Origin: CAYTGR01 sp964437445
Lineage (GTDB): Bacteria > Chloroflexota > Anaerolineae > B4-G1 > SLSP01
Length of the DNA stretch: 64,000 nt
Assembly: GCA_964437445.1 (NCBI GenBank)
Contig: CAYTGR010000025.1
Coordinates: 1-64,000, forward strand
Direction: 5' to 3'
Within the stretch, counting starts at the first letter, position 1, and each line of letters starts with the position of its first letter. Below the pieces are notes generated by a model. It was given only the letters and a program-made list of their open reading frames with translations, ran no database searches and was not told the DNA's origin. Below, piece after piece: positions 31,227 to 40,182 of this stretch. The position numbers were made by a program, and so were the translations under genes.

Positions 31227-33893
31227 ATGAACGTCCTGCGTGAAGCGATGCGCCTGTTAACCCAACCACCAGGAGATCTGGTCTATTTCCTGGTGACGCT
31301 GTTTGCGTTACAACAAGCGCTGCTGCCCGCCCTGAACGCCCGCCAGGCCCCCTCGCGCCCGGCTCAGGCGCGGAGGTGGGTCTGGGCCGCCGGCGGGATG
31401 TTGGTGGGCCGCGCCGTCCTCATCGTCCTGGGGTTGTTAGGGAACAACGGGCTATTGGATCCGGCACTGAGCATTCCTCCCCTGGAACGGTTCCTGGAGG
31501 TGGCCGGGATCCTGTTGGTACTGTGGGCTTTCCTGGGCGCGCGTGCCGCCCGCTGGCAAACTGTCCTCCTGGTACCGCTGCTGGTGATCAGCCTGCTGGC
31601 GTATGCTTACACCGCCTACACCTGGCTGCCCCTGGAGACCGCCGGACAGGCTTTCAATGGCACTTTCCTGGATTCGCTCTGGACGCTGGCGGCCCTGGCG
31701 CTCCTGTTAGCCGGCTTCATCGTGACGCCGCTCCTGCGCTTCCCGGAGTGGGAATGGGCCGAGGGGCTGCTCCTCTTCTGGCTGGTCGGACAGGTAGCGC
31801 AGTTGCTCCTGCCGGACCTGCAAAGTCACATCCCTGGCTGGGGGCGGCTGGCAGCGTTGGTCACGCTGCCGCTGCTGGCAACGTTGGTGCAACGCCAGCT
31901 GGCGACGCTCCCGACCACGCTACGCGCACCCACGTTAGACGCCACCGCCCTGCAAGAGCTGATCCAGGGGGTGGAAACGGGGCGCGACCTGGAACCGGCG
32001 CTGATCATGGCCTCCACCCGACTGGCCGAGCTGGTGGAAGCCGACAGCTGCGCCATCGCGCTGGCCACCAACGGCGATAAATTTCAACTGCCGGTCGTCG
32101 CCATCCATCCTCCCACCGCCACCCAGAACGAGCGCCCCGTTCTGGATTTGGGCACCTTTGTGACGCTGGCCGAAGCCTGGAGCAGCCGGCAGCCCCGTAT
32201 CATTCAGGCGCCAACGGCGCCCAGCTGGCTGCGCGCGCTCTACGAATGCCTGGGGTTAACCACTACCGGCCCCCTGCTCGTGCTCCCTCTGGTTTATCGC
32301 GAAGAGCGGATGGGGTTGCTGCTCTTCGGGAACCAGGAGAGCGGCCGCCGTTGGAATCCCAACGCGCTGGAGGCCCCCAACCTGATCGCCGCGCTGTTGG
32401 CCGGTGCCATCCGCGTGCAGCGCCAGACCGCAGCTAATCCACTGCGCACGCGCCTGCGCGGTCAGGACGAGGAGCGGCAGCAGCTGGAACAAACGCTGCG
32501 GGCTGCGCAGGAACAGGTGCAAGCCCTCACCGCCCAATTGGAAGCAGCCCGCCGCGACCTGCACAGCCAGGAAGCGGAACTGGTCCGCGTCAACCGAGAA
32601 CTGGAAACCCGTGGCCAACCATCCAGCGAGACCGAGCTCAGTTTCTGGCAAAATGAGGTCAAAGAGCTAGTGCAAGACCGGGACATGCTGCTGGAACAAC
32701 AGGTCCGCTTAAGCGACCGGCTGAGCCAGACCCAACAAGCGTTGGAGGCGGCCACCGAGGAGCAGGAAAACCTGACGCAACGCCTGACCCAGTTGCAGAC
32801 CGAGCTTGAAACAGCCCGCCGGACTCCCCAAACAGTCGGGGCGACCGAACGTCCGGTCGCGAACACAGCCGTTGGACTGGTGATCGTGGATGAAGAAGGC
32901 GAGATCACCATGGCCGATGCCATGGCCCGCCAGTTGCTCCGTTTGCCCCAGGGCGACGTGGTCGGCCTGCCCATCAGCGGCGCTTACGCCGATCCCCGCT
33001 GGGCCCAGGCGGTGCAGACGCTCTTCTCGGCGGATCCCGACACGCCGCGCCGGCTTCACCTCTCGCTCAACCATGAGGGCTCGGTAGTGGAAGCCGACCT
33101 GGTGGCACTGGTGGGGCGCGACGGCCAACCAGACGGGCTGGCCATCACGTTAGGGACTGAGGAAAGCGCCATTGAGCGGCGCGAGGCCATCGCCGGGCTG
33201 GCCAACGACCTGCGCACGCCGATGACAGCGATGGTCGGCTACACCGATTTGCTCCTGGGCGAGCAAGTCGGGATCCTCAACGAAATGCAACGGCAATTCC
33301 TGGTGCGGATCAAGGCCAACGTGGAACAAATGGGGCGGCTGCTCAACGACCTGTTGCGCCTGGCTTCCCCCGACTCCCGCCGGCTGGAACTGGTCCCGGA
33401 ACCGGTAGATTTGATTACGACTGTGCAAACTGTGCTCACAGCGCTGGCCGCCCGTTTCAACGAACGGCGGCTGAAAGTGCGGCTCAATTTCCCACCCCAG
33501 CTTGCCCCCCTGCGTGTAGATCGCGACAGCCTCTACCAGATCATGTTGCGGTTGCTATCCAATGCAGCGCTCTGTTCCCAGGAGGGCAGTGAAATTCTGG
33601 TGGGGGCGCGCGAGGAATCTGCCCCGACCAAAGACAAACCGCCGTACATCTCCGTCGCGGTCACCGACACCGGCGGCGGCATCGCCCCGGAGGACCTGGC
33701 CCGTGTCTTCCGCCGCTTTTACCGCGCCGGTCAGCCGCTGATCGCCGGCATGGGGGAAACCGGCGTGGGCATGGCGGTCGCCAAAACGCTGGTGGAGGCC
33801 AACGGCGGTCGCATCTGGGTGGAGAGCCTGCCTGGGGAAGGCAGCACGTTCAATTTTGCCCTCCCCGCCTTCTGGGAAAATCATGAGCCATAG
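31227..33893 (+). CDS. Membrane histidine-kinase-like protein with GAF and PAS domains, H-box His replaced by Asn
   Basis: An 888-aa protein. About seven N-terminal membrane helices (residues 15-235) are followed by a GAF-like domain (245-400), a long coiled coil (410-545), a PAS-like domain (550-640), a HisKA-like dimerisation helix pair (645-720) and a HATPase domain (755-885). The ATPase keeps an N-box-like LLSNAALCS, DTGGGIAP (G1), FRRFYR (F box) and GETGVGMAVAK (G2). The H-box reads LANDLRTPMTAMVGYTDLL where kinases have SHELRTP, so the phospho-accepting His is Asn660 (codon AAC, 33204-33206). No response regulator is adjacent. It may be a pseudokinase or regulatory partner of another kinase. 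Confidence 0.88.
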   Translation: MNVLREAMRLLTQPPGDLVYFLVTLFALQQALLPALNARQAPSRPAQARRWVWAAGGMLVGRAVLIVLGLLGNNGLLDPALSIPPLERFLEVAGILLVLWAFLGARAARWQTVLLVPLLVISLLAYAYTAYTWLPLETAGQAFNGTFLDSLWTLAALALLLAGFIVTPLLRFPEWEWAEGLLLFWLVGQVAQLLLPDLQSHIPGWGRLAALVTLPLLATLVQRQLATLPTTLRAPTLDATALQELIQGVETGRDLEPALIMASTRLAELVEADSCAIALATNGDKFQLPVVAIHPPTATQNERPVLDLGTFVTLAEAWSSRQPRIIQAPTAPSWLRALYECLGLTTTGPLLVLPLVYREERMGLLLFGNQESGRRWNPNALEAPNLIAALLAGAIRVQRQTAANPLRTRLRGQDEERQQLEQTLRAAQEQVQALTAQLEAARRDLHSQEAELVRVNRELETRGQPSSETELSFWQNEVKELVQDRDMLLEQQVRLSDRLSQTQQALEAATEEQENLTQRLTQLQTELETARRTPQTVGATERPVANTAVGLVIVDEEGEITMADAMARQLLRLPQGDVVGLPISGAYADPRWAQAVQTLFSADPDTPRRLHLSLNHEGSVVEADLVALVGRDGQPDGLAITLGTEESAIERREAIAGLANDLRTPMTAMVGYTDLLLGEQVGILNEMQRQFLVRIKANVEQMGRLLNDLLRLASPDSRRLELVPEPVDLITTVQTVLTALAARFNERRLKVRLNFPPQLAPLRVDRDSLYQIMLRLLSNAALCSQEGSEILVGAREESAPTKDKPPYISVAVTDTGGGIAPEDLARVFRRFYRAGQPLIAGMGETGVGMAVAKTLVEANGGRIWVESLPGEGSTFNFALPAFWENHEP

Positions 33894-33938
33894 CAACCTT
33901 GACTGAAGACTGACGATTATTTTCATAAGGAGTTCATC

Positions 33939-35912
33939 TTGCCAACCCGCAAAGAGCGACCCCAACATACCCCCCGGCAGCTGAGCAGTCACACCCCGCC
34001 AGCGGCCGTGGAAGCCGGCCTGGAAAGGGCCGCGCGCCTGCTGGACCGGCAGCGCTGGAGCGAAGCCTGCACCGTCTTGAGTGAGCTGGACGAACGCTAT
34101 CCCAACCGCATCCCCATTTTGAGCCGGCTGGCGGAAGCTTACCACGGGCTAAAAGATGGTAATAATTACCTGGCAGTCTGCGAGCAGCTGGTGCAACTGG
34201 CCCCCCAAGAGCCGGAGTACCAGTACAACTTAGCCGGGGCCTATCTCATGAATATCAAGCCGGCCTTAGGACTGCGAACCTTACGGCATTTCCTGGAACG
34301 CTGGCCCGACCACGAACTGGCCGCCGAAGCGCGGCCCCTGCGCGCCGAACTGGAATCCCACCTGGATGAGTTATTGGCGGAGCTGGGCCTCAGCGGGTCT
34401 GAGAACCTCGTCATCGCCGAATGGCACGAGGAAGCCCAATGGCAACTGAGCCAGGGGCGCTCCGCCGAAGCGCGCCAGCTGTTGGAGAAAATCCTGAAAC
34501 GACAGCCCCGGTTTGTTCCGGCGCTCAACAATCTCAGCTTGCTGAACGCACTGGAAGGCAAACTGGGGGCCGCCATCGCCCTGGCTCAACGGGCCCTGGA
34601 CGCCGATCCAGACAATTTCCACGCGCGGGCTAACCTGGTCCAGTATTTTTGCCGCACCGGGCAGCTGGCCGCAGCCCGCGCCCAGGCGGAACAACTCCAA
34701 ACCGTCCAGAGCAGCGCCTTTGATCTGCCCTCCAAAAAAGCCGAGGCGTTTAGCTACCTGGGAGATGACGAAACGGTAGTTGCGGCTTTCCAGGCCGCGC
34801 AAGCCGCCGATCAGGCCAGTTTGGCCAGCGACGACCCCATGCTCTGGCATCTGGCCGCGGTGGCCCTCTACCGGCTGGGCCGTGAAAATGAAGCGCGCCG
34901 CCAGTGGCGGCAGCTGCTCCAACGGTGGCCCGATTTCAGGCTGGCCCAGGATAACCTGGAGGATCTGAAGCGGCCGGTAGGCGAGCGGCAGGGTCCCTGG
35001 CCGTTCCACGCCTACGCCTGGCTGGATATGAAATTGCTGGAAGACCTGATATCCAGGATCAGTGAGGCGGTGCAACAAGAGGATGACTCGGCGCTGGGAC
35101 AGGTTTTCCGGTGGCTGGCGCGTGAGCATCCAGAGGTGACATCGCTGATCCCGCTACTGTTGGATCGGGGGGATCCGTTGGCGCGGAACATCGCCCTCTC
35201 CGCTGCGCTCTTTGACCGAACCCCTGAAAACCTGGCTGCCCTGCGCGATTTCGCCTTGGGGCAGCGGGGCCCCGATTCAGAACGTCACCAGGCCGCTCAG
35301 GCCGCCGTGGAAGCTGGCCTCCTGCCCTCCGGGATGGTGCGACTCTGGCTCGAGGGCCGCTGGCAAGAGGTGTTACTGGTGGGTTTTGAGCTGCACGACG
35401 AACCCACCGTCGCCCATGGTCCCCAAGTGAAAAAATTGTTAGAGAAAGTGGCTGGGGCGTTTAAAGCAAACGACGGCGCGCAGATTGAAGCGCTGCTGAA
35501 AGAAGCGCTGGCCCTGGAACCGGAATCCCCCGACCTGTTGAACAACCTGGCCCTGAGCTACCAGCTCCAGGGCCGTGCGGCAGAGGCCCAGGCGCTCACC
35601 CAGCAAATCCACGAGCGTTTCCCGGATTATCTGTTTACCATCGTCAGCCTGGCCAGATCCTACATCGCCCAGGGGGAAATTAGCCAGGCAGAAGCGCTCC
35701 TGGAGCCCCTTTTCTCCCGCAAGCGCTTTCACTTCTCTGAGTTCGCGGTTTTCTGCGATGCCCAGATTGCGCTGAACCTGGCCAAAGAACAACCGGAGGG
35801 CGCCCGCACCTGGCTGGCCCTCTGGGCCGATGTGGCGCCAGATGATCCGCGCGTGGCTGAATGGCAGGCCTTGCTGGCACGCCCCCAGCGCCCTCGGAGG
35901 AAACGCTCGTGA
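33939..35912 (+). CDS. Tetratricopeptide repeat protein
   Basis: A 657-aa helical repeat protein. TPR-like units recur through the length, for example around residues 35-140 (LSRLAEAYHGL.., YNLAGAYLMN), 155-240 (ALNNLSLLNALEGKLGAAIALAQRAL) and 525-600 (LLNNLALSYQLQGRAAEAQALTQQI). The middle third is less regular. There is no signal peptide, so it is a cytoplasmic scaffold or adaptor. It starts with TTG, with TAAGGAG 6 nt upstream. It follows the kinase-like gene by 45 nt and overlaps trmO by 4 nt (GTGA), so translation of the two is coupled. Confidence 0.87.
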   Translation: MPTRKERPQHTPRQLSSHTPPAAVEAGLERAARLLDRQRWSEACTVLSELDERYPNRIPILSRLAEAYHGLKDGNNYLAVCEQLVQLAPQEPEYQYNLAGAYLMNIKPALGLRTLRHFLERWPDHELAAEARPLRAELESHLDELLAELGLSGSENLVIAEWHEEAQWQLSQGRSAEARQLLEKILKRQPRFVPALNNLSLLNALEGKLGAAIALAQRALDADPDNFHARANLVQYFCRTGQLAAARAQAEQLQTVQSSAFDLPSKKAEAFSYLGDDETVVAAFQAAQAADQASLASDDPMLWHLAAVALYRLGRENEARRQWRQLLQRWPDFRLAQDNLEDLKRPVGERQGPWPFHAYAWLDMKLLEDLISRISEAVQQEDDSALGQVFRWLAREHPEVTSLIPLLLDRGDPLARNIALSAALFDRTPENLAALRDFALGQRGPDSERHQAAQAAVEAGLLPSGMVRLWLEGRWQEVLLVGFELHDEPTVAHGPQVKKLLEKVAGAFKANDGAQIEALLKEALALEPESPDLLNNLALSYQLQGRAAEAQALTQQIHERFPDYLFTIVSLARSYIAQGEISQAEALLEPLFSRKRFHFSEFAVFCDAQIALNLAKEQPEGARTWLALWADVAPDDPRVAEWQALLARPQRPRRKRS

Positions 35913-36370
35913 TTCAATACCGGCCCATCGGCGTCGTCCATTCACCGTTTCAGGAGCCGCATGCCGTGCCGATCCAGCCGCCTGGAGCCTGGGAAATCGC
36001 CGGCACGGTGGAAATTTTCCCTGAATACGCCGAGGGGCTGTGTGACCTGGCGGGTTTCTCACACATCATCCTGATCACGCACCTGCATCTCTCCGCAGGG
36101 TATACCTTGAAGGTCAAACCCTTTCTGGATGATACCTTGCGCGGTGTTTTCGCCACCCGCGCGCCGCGCCGCCCCAACCCCATCGGTCTTTCCGTCGTGC
36201 GGTTGGAGCGAATAGCGGGCGCAACCCTGCACATCACCGGCGTGGACATGGTGGACGGCACCCCCCTGCTGGACATCAAGCCCTACGTCCCCGACTTTGA
36301 AGGGGTGACCGAGGTACAAATCGGCTGGTTGACCGGCAAATCCTGGCAGGTCAAGGAGGCTACCTCGTGA
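35909..36370 (+). CDS. trmO: tRNA (adenine-N6)-methyltransferase TrmO (TsaA/YaeB family)
   Basis: A 153-aa beta-barrel SAM-dependent enzyme that methylates t6A at tRNA position 37. RPIGVVHSPF at the N-terminus, GFSHIILITHLH, GVFATRAPRRPNPIGLSVV (the family signature) and DMVDGTPLLDIKPYVP are all present. It starts with GTG overlapping the TPR stop codon, with CGGAGG 8 nt upstream. It also overlaps the following LysM gene by 4 nt. Length is that of the minimal TsaA domain. Confidence 0.92.
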   Translation: MIQYRPIGVVHSPFQEPHAVPIQPPGAWEIAGTVEIFPEYAEGLCDLAGFSHIILITHLHLSAGYTLKVKPFLDDTLRGVFATRAPRRPNPIGLSVVRLERIAGATLHITGVDMVDGTPLLDIKPYVPDFEGVTEVQIGWLTGKSWQVKEATS

Positions 36371-37284
36371 AAGGGCGCAGCCTTTCTCGGCTGGCGGGCG
36401 GTTTGATCACCGGGCTGCTGCTTCTGTTGCTCATCCTGGGCAGCACCCAGTTGGCTCAGGTAGATCCAACGTTAGTGCGGCCCCGGCCCACCCGCATCGC
36501 CCTGGGTCCGACCGCGACCCTCTACCCGACCCTGGCTCCCACCACCCCTACCGCTACTGCCGGCGTGACCGCGGGCCCTTCGCCGACGCCCCGTTCCTCG
36601 CTGGTTGTCCAATGCACCCCGCCGCCCGGCTGGCTGCCCCACCTGGTCCAGCCCGGCGAGACCATCTTCACGCTGGCCTGGAGCACCCAGACCAGTGCCC
36701 TGATCCTGATGCAGGCCAACTGCCGGCCGGCCCCTGAGGTGGCGCCCGGCGACCTGCTTTACCTGCCGCCGCTGCCGCTCGCTACCGCCACGCCCTACCG
36801 TTGCGGGCCCCCGGCCAGCTGGCGGCTCTACTACGTCAAGCCCGGTGATACACTTTTTCGGCTGGCGCTCACCTATGGCACGACCATTGACGCTATTCGC
36901 CAGGCCAATTGTCTGACCAGCTACAACCTCTATTACGGGCAGGCGCTCTACCTGCCGCCTGTGCCGGTCATCTGGCCCACCTGGACGCCTGTCCCGCCGA
37001 CCGAGACCCCCACGCCGACGCCGACCCCCACGTTGGAGCCAACCTTCACTCCCACCCCGACGCCGGAGATCACGGGGACGGTCACGCCGACCCTCACGCC
37101 GACTCTGACCCCGACGCCCGAAATCATCACGACTGAAACCCCGACGGCGACCGTTGAGCCTACGCTCTCGCCTACCCCCACCCTGACACCGACGCCGACG
37201 CCAACCACCCCGCCGGCTCCAACCGAAACGCCGACGCTGGCCGCTACCACGGAGCCGCCAGCTACCCCAACACCAGCCCCCTAG
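36367..37284 (+). CDS. Membrane-anchored protein with two LysM domains and Thr/Pro tail
   Basis: A 305-aa protein. An N-terminal membrane helix (residues 12-30) is followed by a Thr/Pro linker, two LysM domains (about 82-135, HLVQPGETIFTLA; and 155-205, YYVKPGDTLFRLALTYGTT) and a 100-residue Thr/Pro/Glu-rich tail (TPTPTPT type). Each LysM has a pair of Cys (CTPPPG/ANC and CGPPAS/ANC) that could form a disulfide. LysM binds peptidoglycan, and the tail probably spans or decorates the wall. GTG start, AAGGAGG upstream, 4-nt overlap with trmO. Confidence 0.85.
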   Translation: MKGRSLSRLAGGLITGLLLLLLILGSTQLAQVDPTLVRPRPTRIALGPTATLYPTLAPTTPTATAGVTAGPSPTPRSSLVVQCTPPPGWLPHLVQPGETIFTLAWSTQTSALILMQANCRPAPEVAPGDLLYLPPLPLATATPYRCGPPASWRLYYVKPGDTLFRLALTYGTTIDAIRQANCLTSYNLYYGQALYLPPVPVIWPTWTPVPPTETPTPTPTPTLEPTFTPTPTPEITGTVTPTLTPTLTPTPEIITTETPTATVEPTLSPTPTLTPTPTPTTPPAPTETPTLAATTEPPATPTPAP

Positions 37285-37314
37285 TCAAATACCCCCCAAT
37301 ACGCCTTTGGATGG

Positions 37315-37343
37315 ATGACACCACTCTGTTTTTCAGGTATGCT
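37315..37343 (+). promoter_or_regulatory. Putative promoter of pepF
   Basis: ATGACA (37315-37320), 17 nt, TATGCT (37338-37343). The boxes are imperfect. The leader to pepF would be about 150 nt and would include the hairpin repeat copy C. Confidence 0.4.
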
Positions 37344-37417
37344 ATTGGACAAAATCGCGAACCGATTCGTGTTACTGTCGCCTACCACGACTAACCGACT
37401 CAGTGACGATAGGCTGG

Positions 37418-37465
37418 TAGCGCTTTAGCGCGGTTCAGACGGCGCTAAAGTGCCTCACTACAAAC
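37418..37465 (+). repeat. CGCTTTAGCGC double-hairpin repeat, copy C
   Basis: GTAG-CGCTTTAGCGCG-GTTCAGACG-GCGCTAAAGTGC-CTCACTACAAA: same order and orientation as copies A and B, 34 nt before pepF. The element could fold in the pepF leader. Confidence 0.8.
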
Positions 37466-37498
37466 TCAGCACGTTATTTTCAAAGGAGGAGCGTTTGC

Positions 37499-39307
37499 AT
37501 GTCTGAAACCACCATTCTCACCCACCGTGAAGTGGATCGGCGTTACACCTGGAATGCCGAAAGCGTCTTTGCCTCGCCGGCCGCCTGGGAAGCCGAGCTC
37601 AACGCCGTCGCAACCGATCTGGACGAGTTGCGCCGCTTCCAGGGCCGTCTGAGCGAAGGGCCGGCCGTGCTGGCCGCAGCTGTGGAGCTGCTGGAGCTGC
37701 TGCTCCGCCGGGCTGGCATCGTGTACATATACGCTTTCATGAGCCACCAGGTGGAAGTGGATAATTCACAAGCCACCGGCGCCTTCGGGCGCGCCCAGGG
37801 GCTTTTGGGGCAACTGTTGACCGCCACCGCATTCGTAGACCCCGAGCTGCTCGTCATTGGCGAGGAAACGTTAGGCCGCTGGATGCAAGAGGAGCCGCGA
37901 CTGGCGAAACTGGAACACTATCTGCACAACCTGTTCCGGCGGCAGGCACACGTCCGCTCCGCCGAAGTAGAAGAACTCTTGGGCATGCTCACCGACCCGT
38001 TCGGCGGCGCGCAGGCGACAGCCGGTATCTTAACCAACGCCGAGCTGAAATTTGAGCCGGCCATCACCGAGGGCGGGACCTCGTTGCCGCTGACCCAGGG
38101 CACTTTGCACAAAATCCTTTCCGGCCCGGACCGCACAGCCCGCCGCACAGCCTGGGAGCACTATGCTGACGCCCACCTGGCCGTCAAAAACACACTGGCG
38201 AATCTGCTCATCACCTCCGTCAAACAGAACGTGTTCAGCGCACGGGCGCGCCGTTATCCCACCACGCTGGAGGCCGCCCTCTTTGAAAACGATATTCCGG
38301 TGGCGGTTTTCCACAACTTGATTGAGACTTTCCGCCAGAATTTGCCCACCTGGCATCGGTACTGGGCGCTGCGGCGCAAGGCCTTAGGCGTAGAGACACT
38401 GCACACCTACGATATTTGGGCGCCGTTGACCTCCCAAACGCCGCCGGTGGTGCCGTATGAGCAAGCCGTGGCCTGGATCTGCGCAGGGCTGGCCCCCCTG
38501 GGTGAATCCTATGTGGAGACATTACGCCGGGGTGCGTTAGAGCAGCGATGGGTAGATGTCTATCCTACCCAGGGGAAACGTTCTGGAGCCTTCTCCGCCG
38601 GATGGCCCGGCACCTATCCCTTCATCCTCCTGAACTACAACGACAATGTGCCCAGCCTGAGCACCTTAGCACATGAGTTGGGCCACTCCATGCACTCGTA
38701 CCTGACCTGGGAGACTCAACCGATGCTGTACAGCCAGTATTCGCTCTTCGCCGCAGAAGTGGCCTCCAACTTTCACCAGGCCATGGTGCGGGCTTACCTG
38801 CTGGAGCACCAGACCGACCCGGCCTTCCAGCTGGCCGTGCTGGAAGAAGCAATGTCCAACTTCCACCGCTATTTCTTCATCATGCCGACCCTGGCGCGCT
38901 TTGAGCTGGAAATCCACGAACGCGCCGAACGAGGGGCAGCGCTGACCGCCGATGACATGAACGCACTGATGGCCGATCTCTTTGCCGAGGGCTATGGCGG
39001 GGAAGTAGCCGTAGATCGCGAGCGTGAGGGAATCACCTGGGCTACCTTTGGGCATCTCTACACCGATTACTACGTCTACCAGTACGCCACCGGCATCTCC
39101 GGTGCGCACGCTCTCGCCAACCGGATTTTGCAGGGCCAGCCGGGCGCGGTGGAACAGTATCTCGGCTTTTTGAAGACCGGCGGCGCGCGCTACCCGCTGG
39201 AGGCGCTGCAGCTGGCCGGCGTGGATCTAACGCAACCGGAGCCGGTGAACATCGCCTTTGATATCCTGGCGAGCTATGTGGAGCGGTTGGAAACGTTGGT
39301 GGGGTAA
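37499..39307 (+). CDS. pepF: Oligoendopeptidase F (M3 metallopeptidase)
   Basis: A 602-aa cytoplasmic zinc endopeptidase that cuts oligopeptides. The M3 motif LAHELGHSMHSY (about residues 385-396) has two zinc-binding His and the catalytic Glu. A downstream Glu in LFAAEVASNFHQAM completes the site, and GGARYPLEALQLAGVD is the family's C-terminal segment. Length is typical. AAAGGAGGA lies upstream of the ATG. A bidirectional terminator follows. Confidence 0.95.
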   Translation: MSETTILTHREVDRRYTWNAESVFASPAAWEAELNAVATDLDELRRFQGRLSEGPAVLAAAVELLELLLRRAGIVYIYAFMSHQVEVDNSQATGAFGRAQGLLGQLLTATAFVDPELLVIGEETLGRWMQEEPRLAKLEHYLHNLFRRQAHVRSAEVEELLGMLTDPFGGAQATAGILTNAELKFEPAITEGGTSLPLTQGTLHKILSGPDRTARRTAWEHYADAHLAVKNTLANLLITSVKQNVFSARARRYPTTLEAALFENDIPVAVFHNLIETFRQNLPTWHRYWALRRKALGVETLHTYDIWAPLTSQTPPVVPYEQAVAWICAGLAPLGESYVETLRRGALEQRWVDVYPTQGKRSGAFSAGWPGTYPFILLNYNDNVPSLSTLAHELGHSMHSYLTWETQPMLYSQYSLFAAEVASNFHQAMVRAYLLEHQTDPAFQLAVLEEAMSNFHRYFFIMPTLARFELEIHERAERGAALTADDMNALMADLFAEGYGGEVAVDREREGITWATFGHLYTDYYVYQYATGISGAHALANRILQGQPGAVEQYLGFLKTGGARYPLEALQLAGVDLTQPEPVNIAFDILASYVERLETLVG

Positions 39308-39316
39308 GTTTTCATT

Positions 39317-39361
39317 GAAAACGAACTGCCCGGCCTGTCATTCAACGGCCGGGCAGTTTTC
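39317..39361. terminator. Bidirectional terminator between pepF and the WecG-like gene
   Basis: A 12-bp stem (AACTGCCCGGCC / GGCCGGGCAGTT, 39324-39335 with 39347-39358) has an A-rich flank to the left and TTTT at the right. It can terminate pepF (stop 39307) on the plus strand and the convergent glycosyltransferase gene (stop 39389) on the minus strand. Confidence 0.88.
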
Positions 39362-39388
39362 AGGCAAACGCGCGGCTCCCCAACCTCG

Positions 39389-40102
39389 TCATGGCGGTGC
39401 ATCACGCCGTAACAGGACCAGCAGCGCAAATTGGGGCAGGACCAGCTGCCGCCGCCACCGCCAGGGCTGGCGGATCAGCCGGTGCAGCCATTCCAGGCCC
39501 AGCCGCCGCATCCAGGCCGGCGCCCGCCGGGTGATGCCGGCGATGAAATCCAGTGACCCGCCGACGCCCATGCCCACGGTTGCACCCGTCCGGGCGAGGT
39601 TGCGCGCCAACCAGAGGTCCTGCGCCGGCGCGCCGTAAGCCACAAACAGCAAGTCAGGACGCGCCTCGCGCACGCGCGCCACGAGTGCTGCTTCCTCGGC
39701 AAGGGCCGGCGAACCGGCGTAACAGCCGGCGACCTGGAGGCCGGGATACCGCTCCTGCAAGCGGGCCGCGGCTTGCTCGGCCACGCCGGGCGCGGCCCCC
39801 AGGAAGTAGACCCGCCAGCCGCACCGGGCCGCTTCAGCCACCAGCCGCTCGGTCAATTCCACACCGGCCACCCGTTCGCGCAGCCGCTTTCCACGCCGCC
39901 GGGCCGCCCAGACTACCCCGATCCCATCTGGCACGCAAAGGGCGGCCCCTTGCAGGGTCGCCCTGAACGCCGCGTCGCGGCGGGCTTGCATTAAAAATTC
40001 CGGATTGACGGTAGCGATTTGATAGCTGCCACCCCGCGTCAACCACCGCCCAACCCAGACCACCGCTTCTGCCAGCGTCACATCATGGATAGGCACCCCC
40101 AT
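39389..40102 (-). CDS. WecG/TagA/CpsF family glycosyltransferase
   Basis: A 237-aa GT26-type glycosyltransferase that transfers a sugar to an undecaprenyl-linked intermediate in surface glycan synthesis. TVNPEFLMQARRD, LCVPDGIGVVWAAR, VYFLGAAPGVAEQAA, LLFVAYGAPAQDLWLARN and MGVGGSLDFIAGITRRAP are the conserved family blocks. The start is uncertain. The ATG at 40102 (MGVPIHDVTL) fits the family's start, while a longer frame to 40219 would pass through the hairpin at 40138-40164. No Shine-Dalgarno site is visible. Confidence 0.88.
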   Translation of the reverse strand: MGVPIHDVTLAEAVVWVGRWLTRGGSYQIATVNPEFLMQARRDAAFRATLQGAALCVPDGIGVVWAARRRGKRLRERVAGVELTERLVAEAARCGWRVYFLGAAPGVAEQAAARLQERYPGLQVAGCYAGSPALAEEAALVARVREARPDLLFVAYGAPAQDLWLARNLARTGATVGMGVGGSLDFIAGITRRAPAWMRRLGLEWLHRLIRQPWRWRRQLVLPQFALLVLLRRDAPP

Positions 40103-40137
40103 TAACGTGAGGGCGACTACCGGCGGCGACAACGAGG

Positions 40138-40164
40138 GCGACGCGCTTTGAGCAAGCGCGTCGC
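40138..40164. other. Gene-end hairpin with TGAGC loop, copy 2
   Basis: A perfect 11-bp stem, GCGACGCGCTT / AAGCGCGTCGC, with loop TGAGC, 19 nt after the stop of the DUF4870 gene at 40183. It is related to the hairpin at 29665-29689 by paired base changes. Confidence 0.7.
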
Positions 40165-40182
40165 CGGCCGGCAGTTCCCACT

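Noticed and set aside
36948..37250. A Val/Gly-rich 100-codon minus-strand frame inside the LysM gene
   Set aside because: It is the complement of the Thr/Pro (TPTPTP) coding tail. Such frames are expected antisense to ACC/CCG-rich repeats, and a similar one lies opposite the LPXTG gene at 48535-48897.
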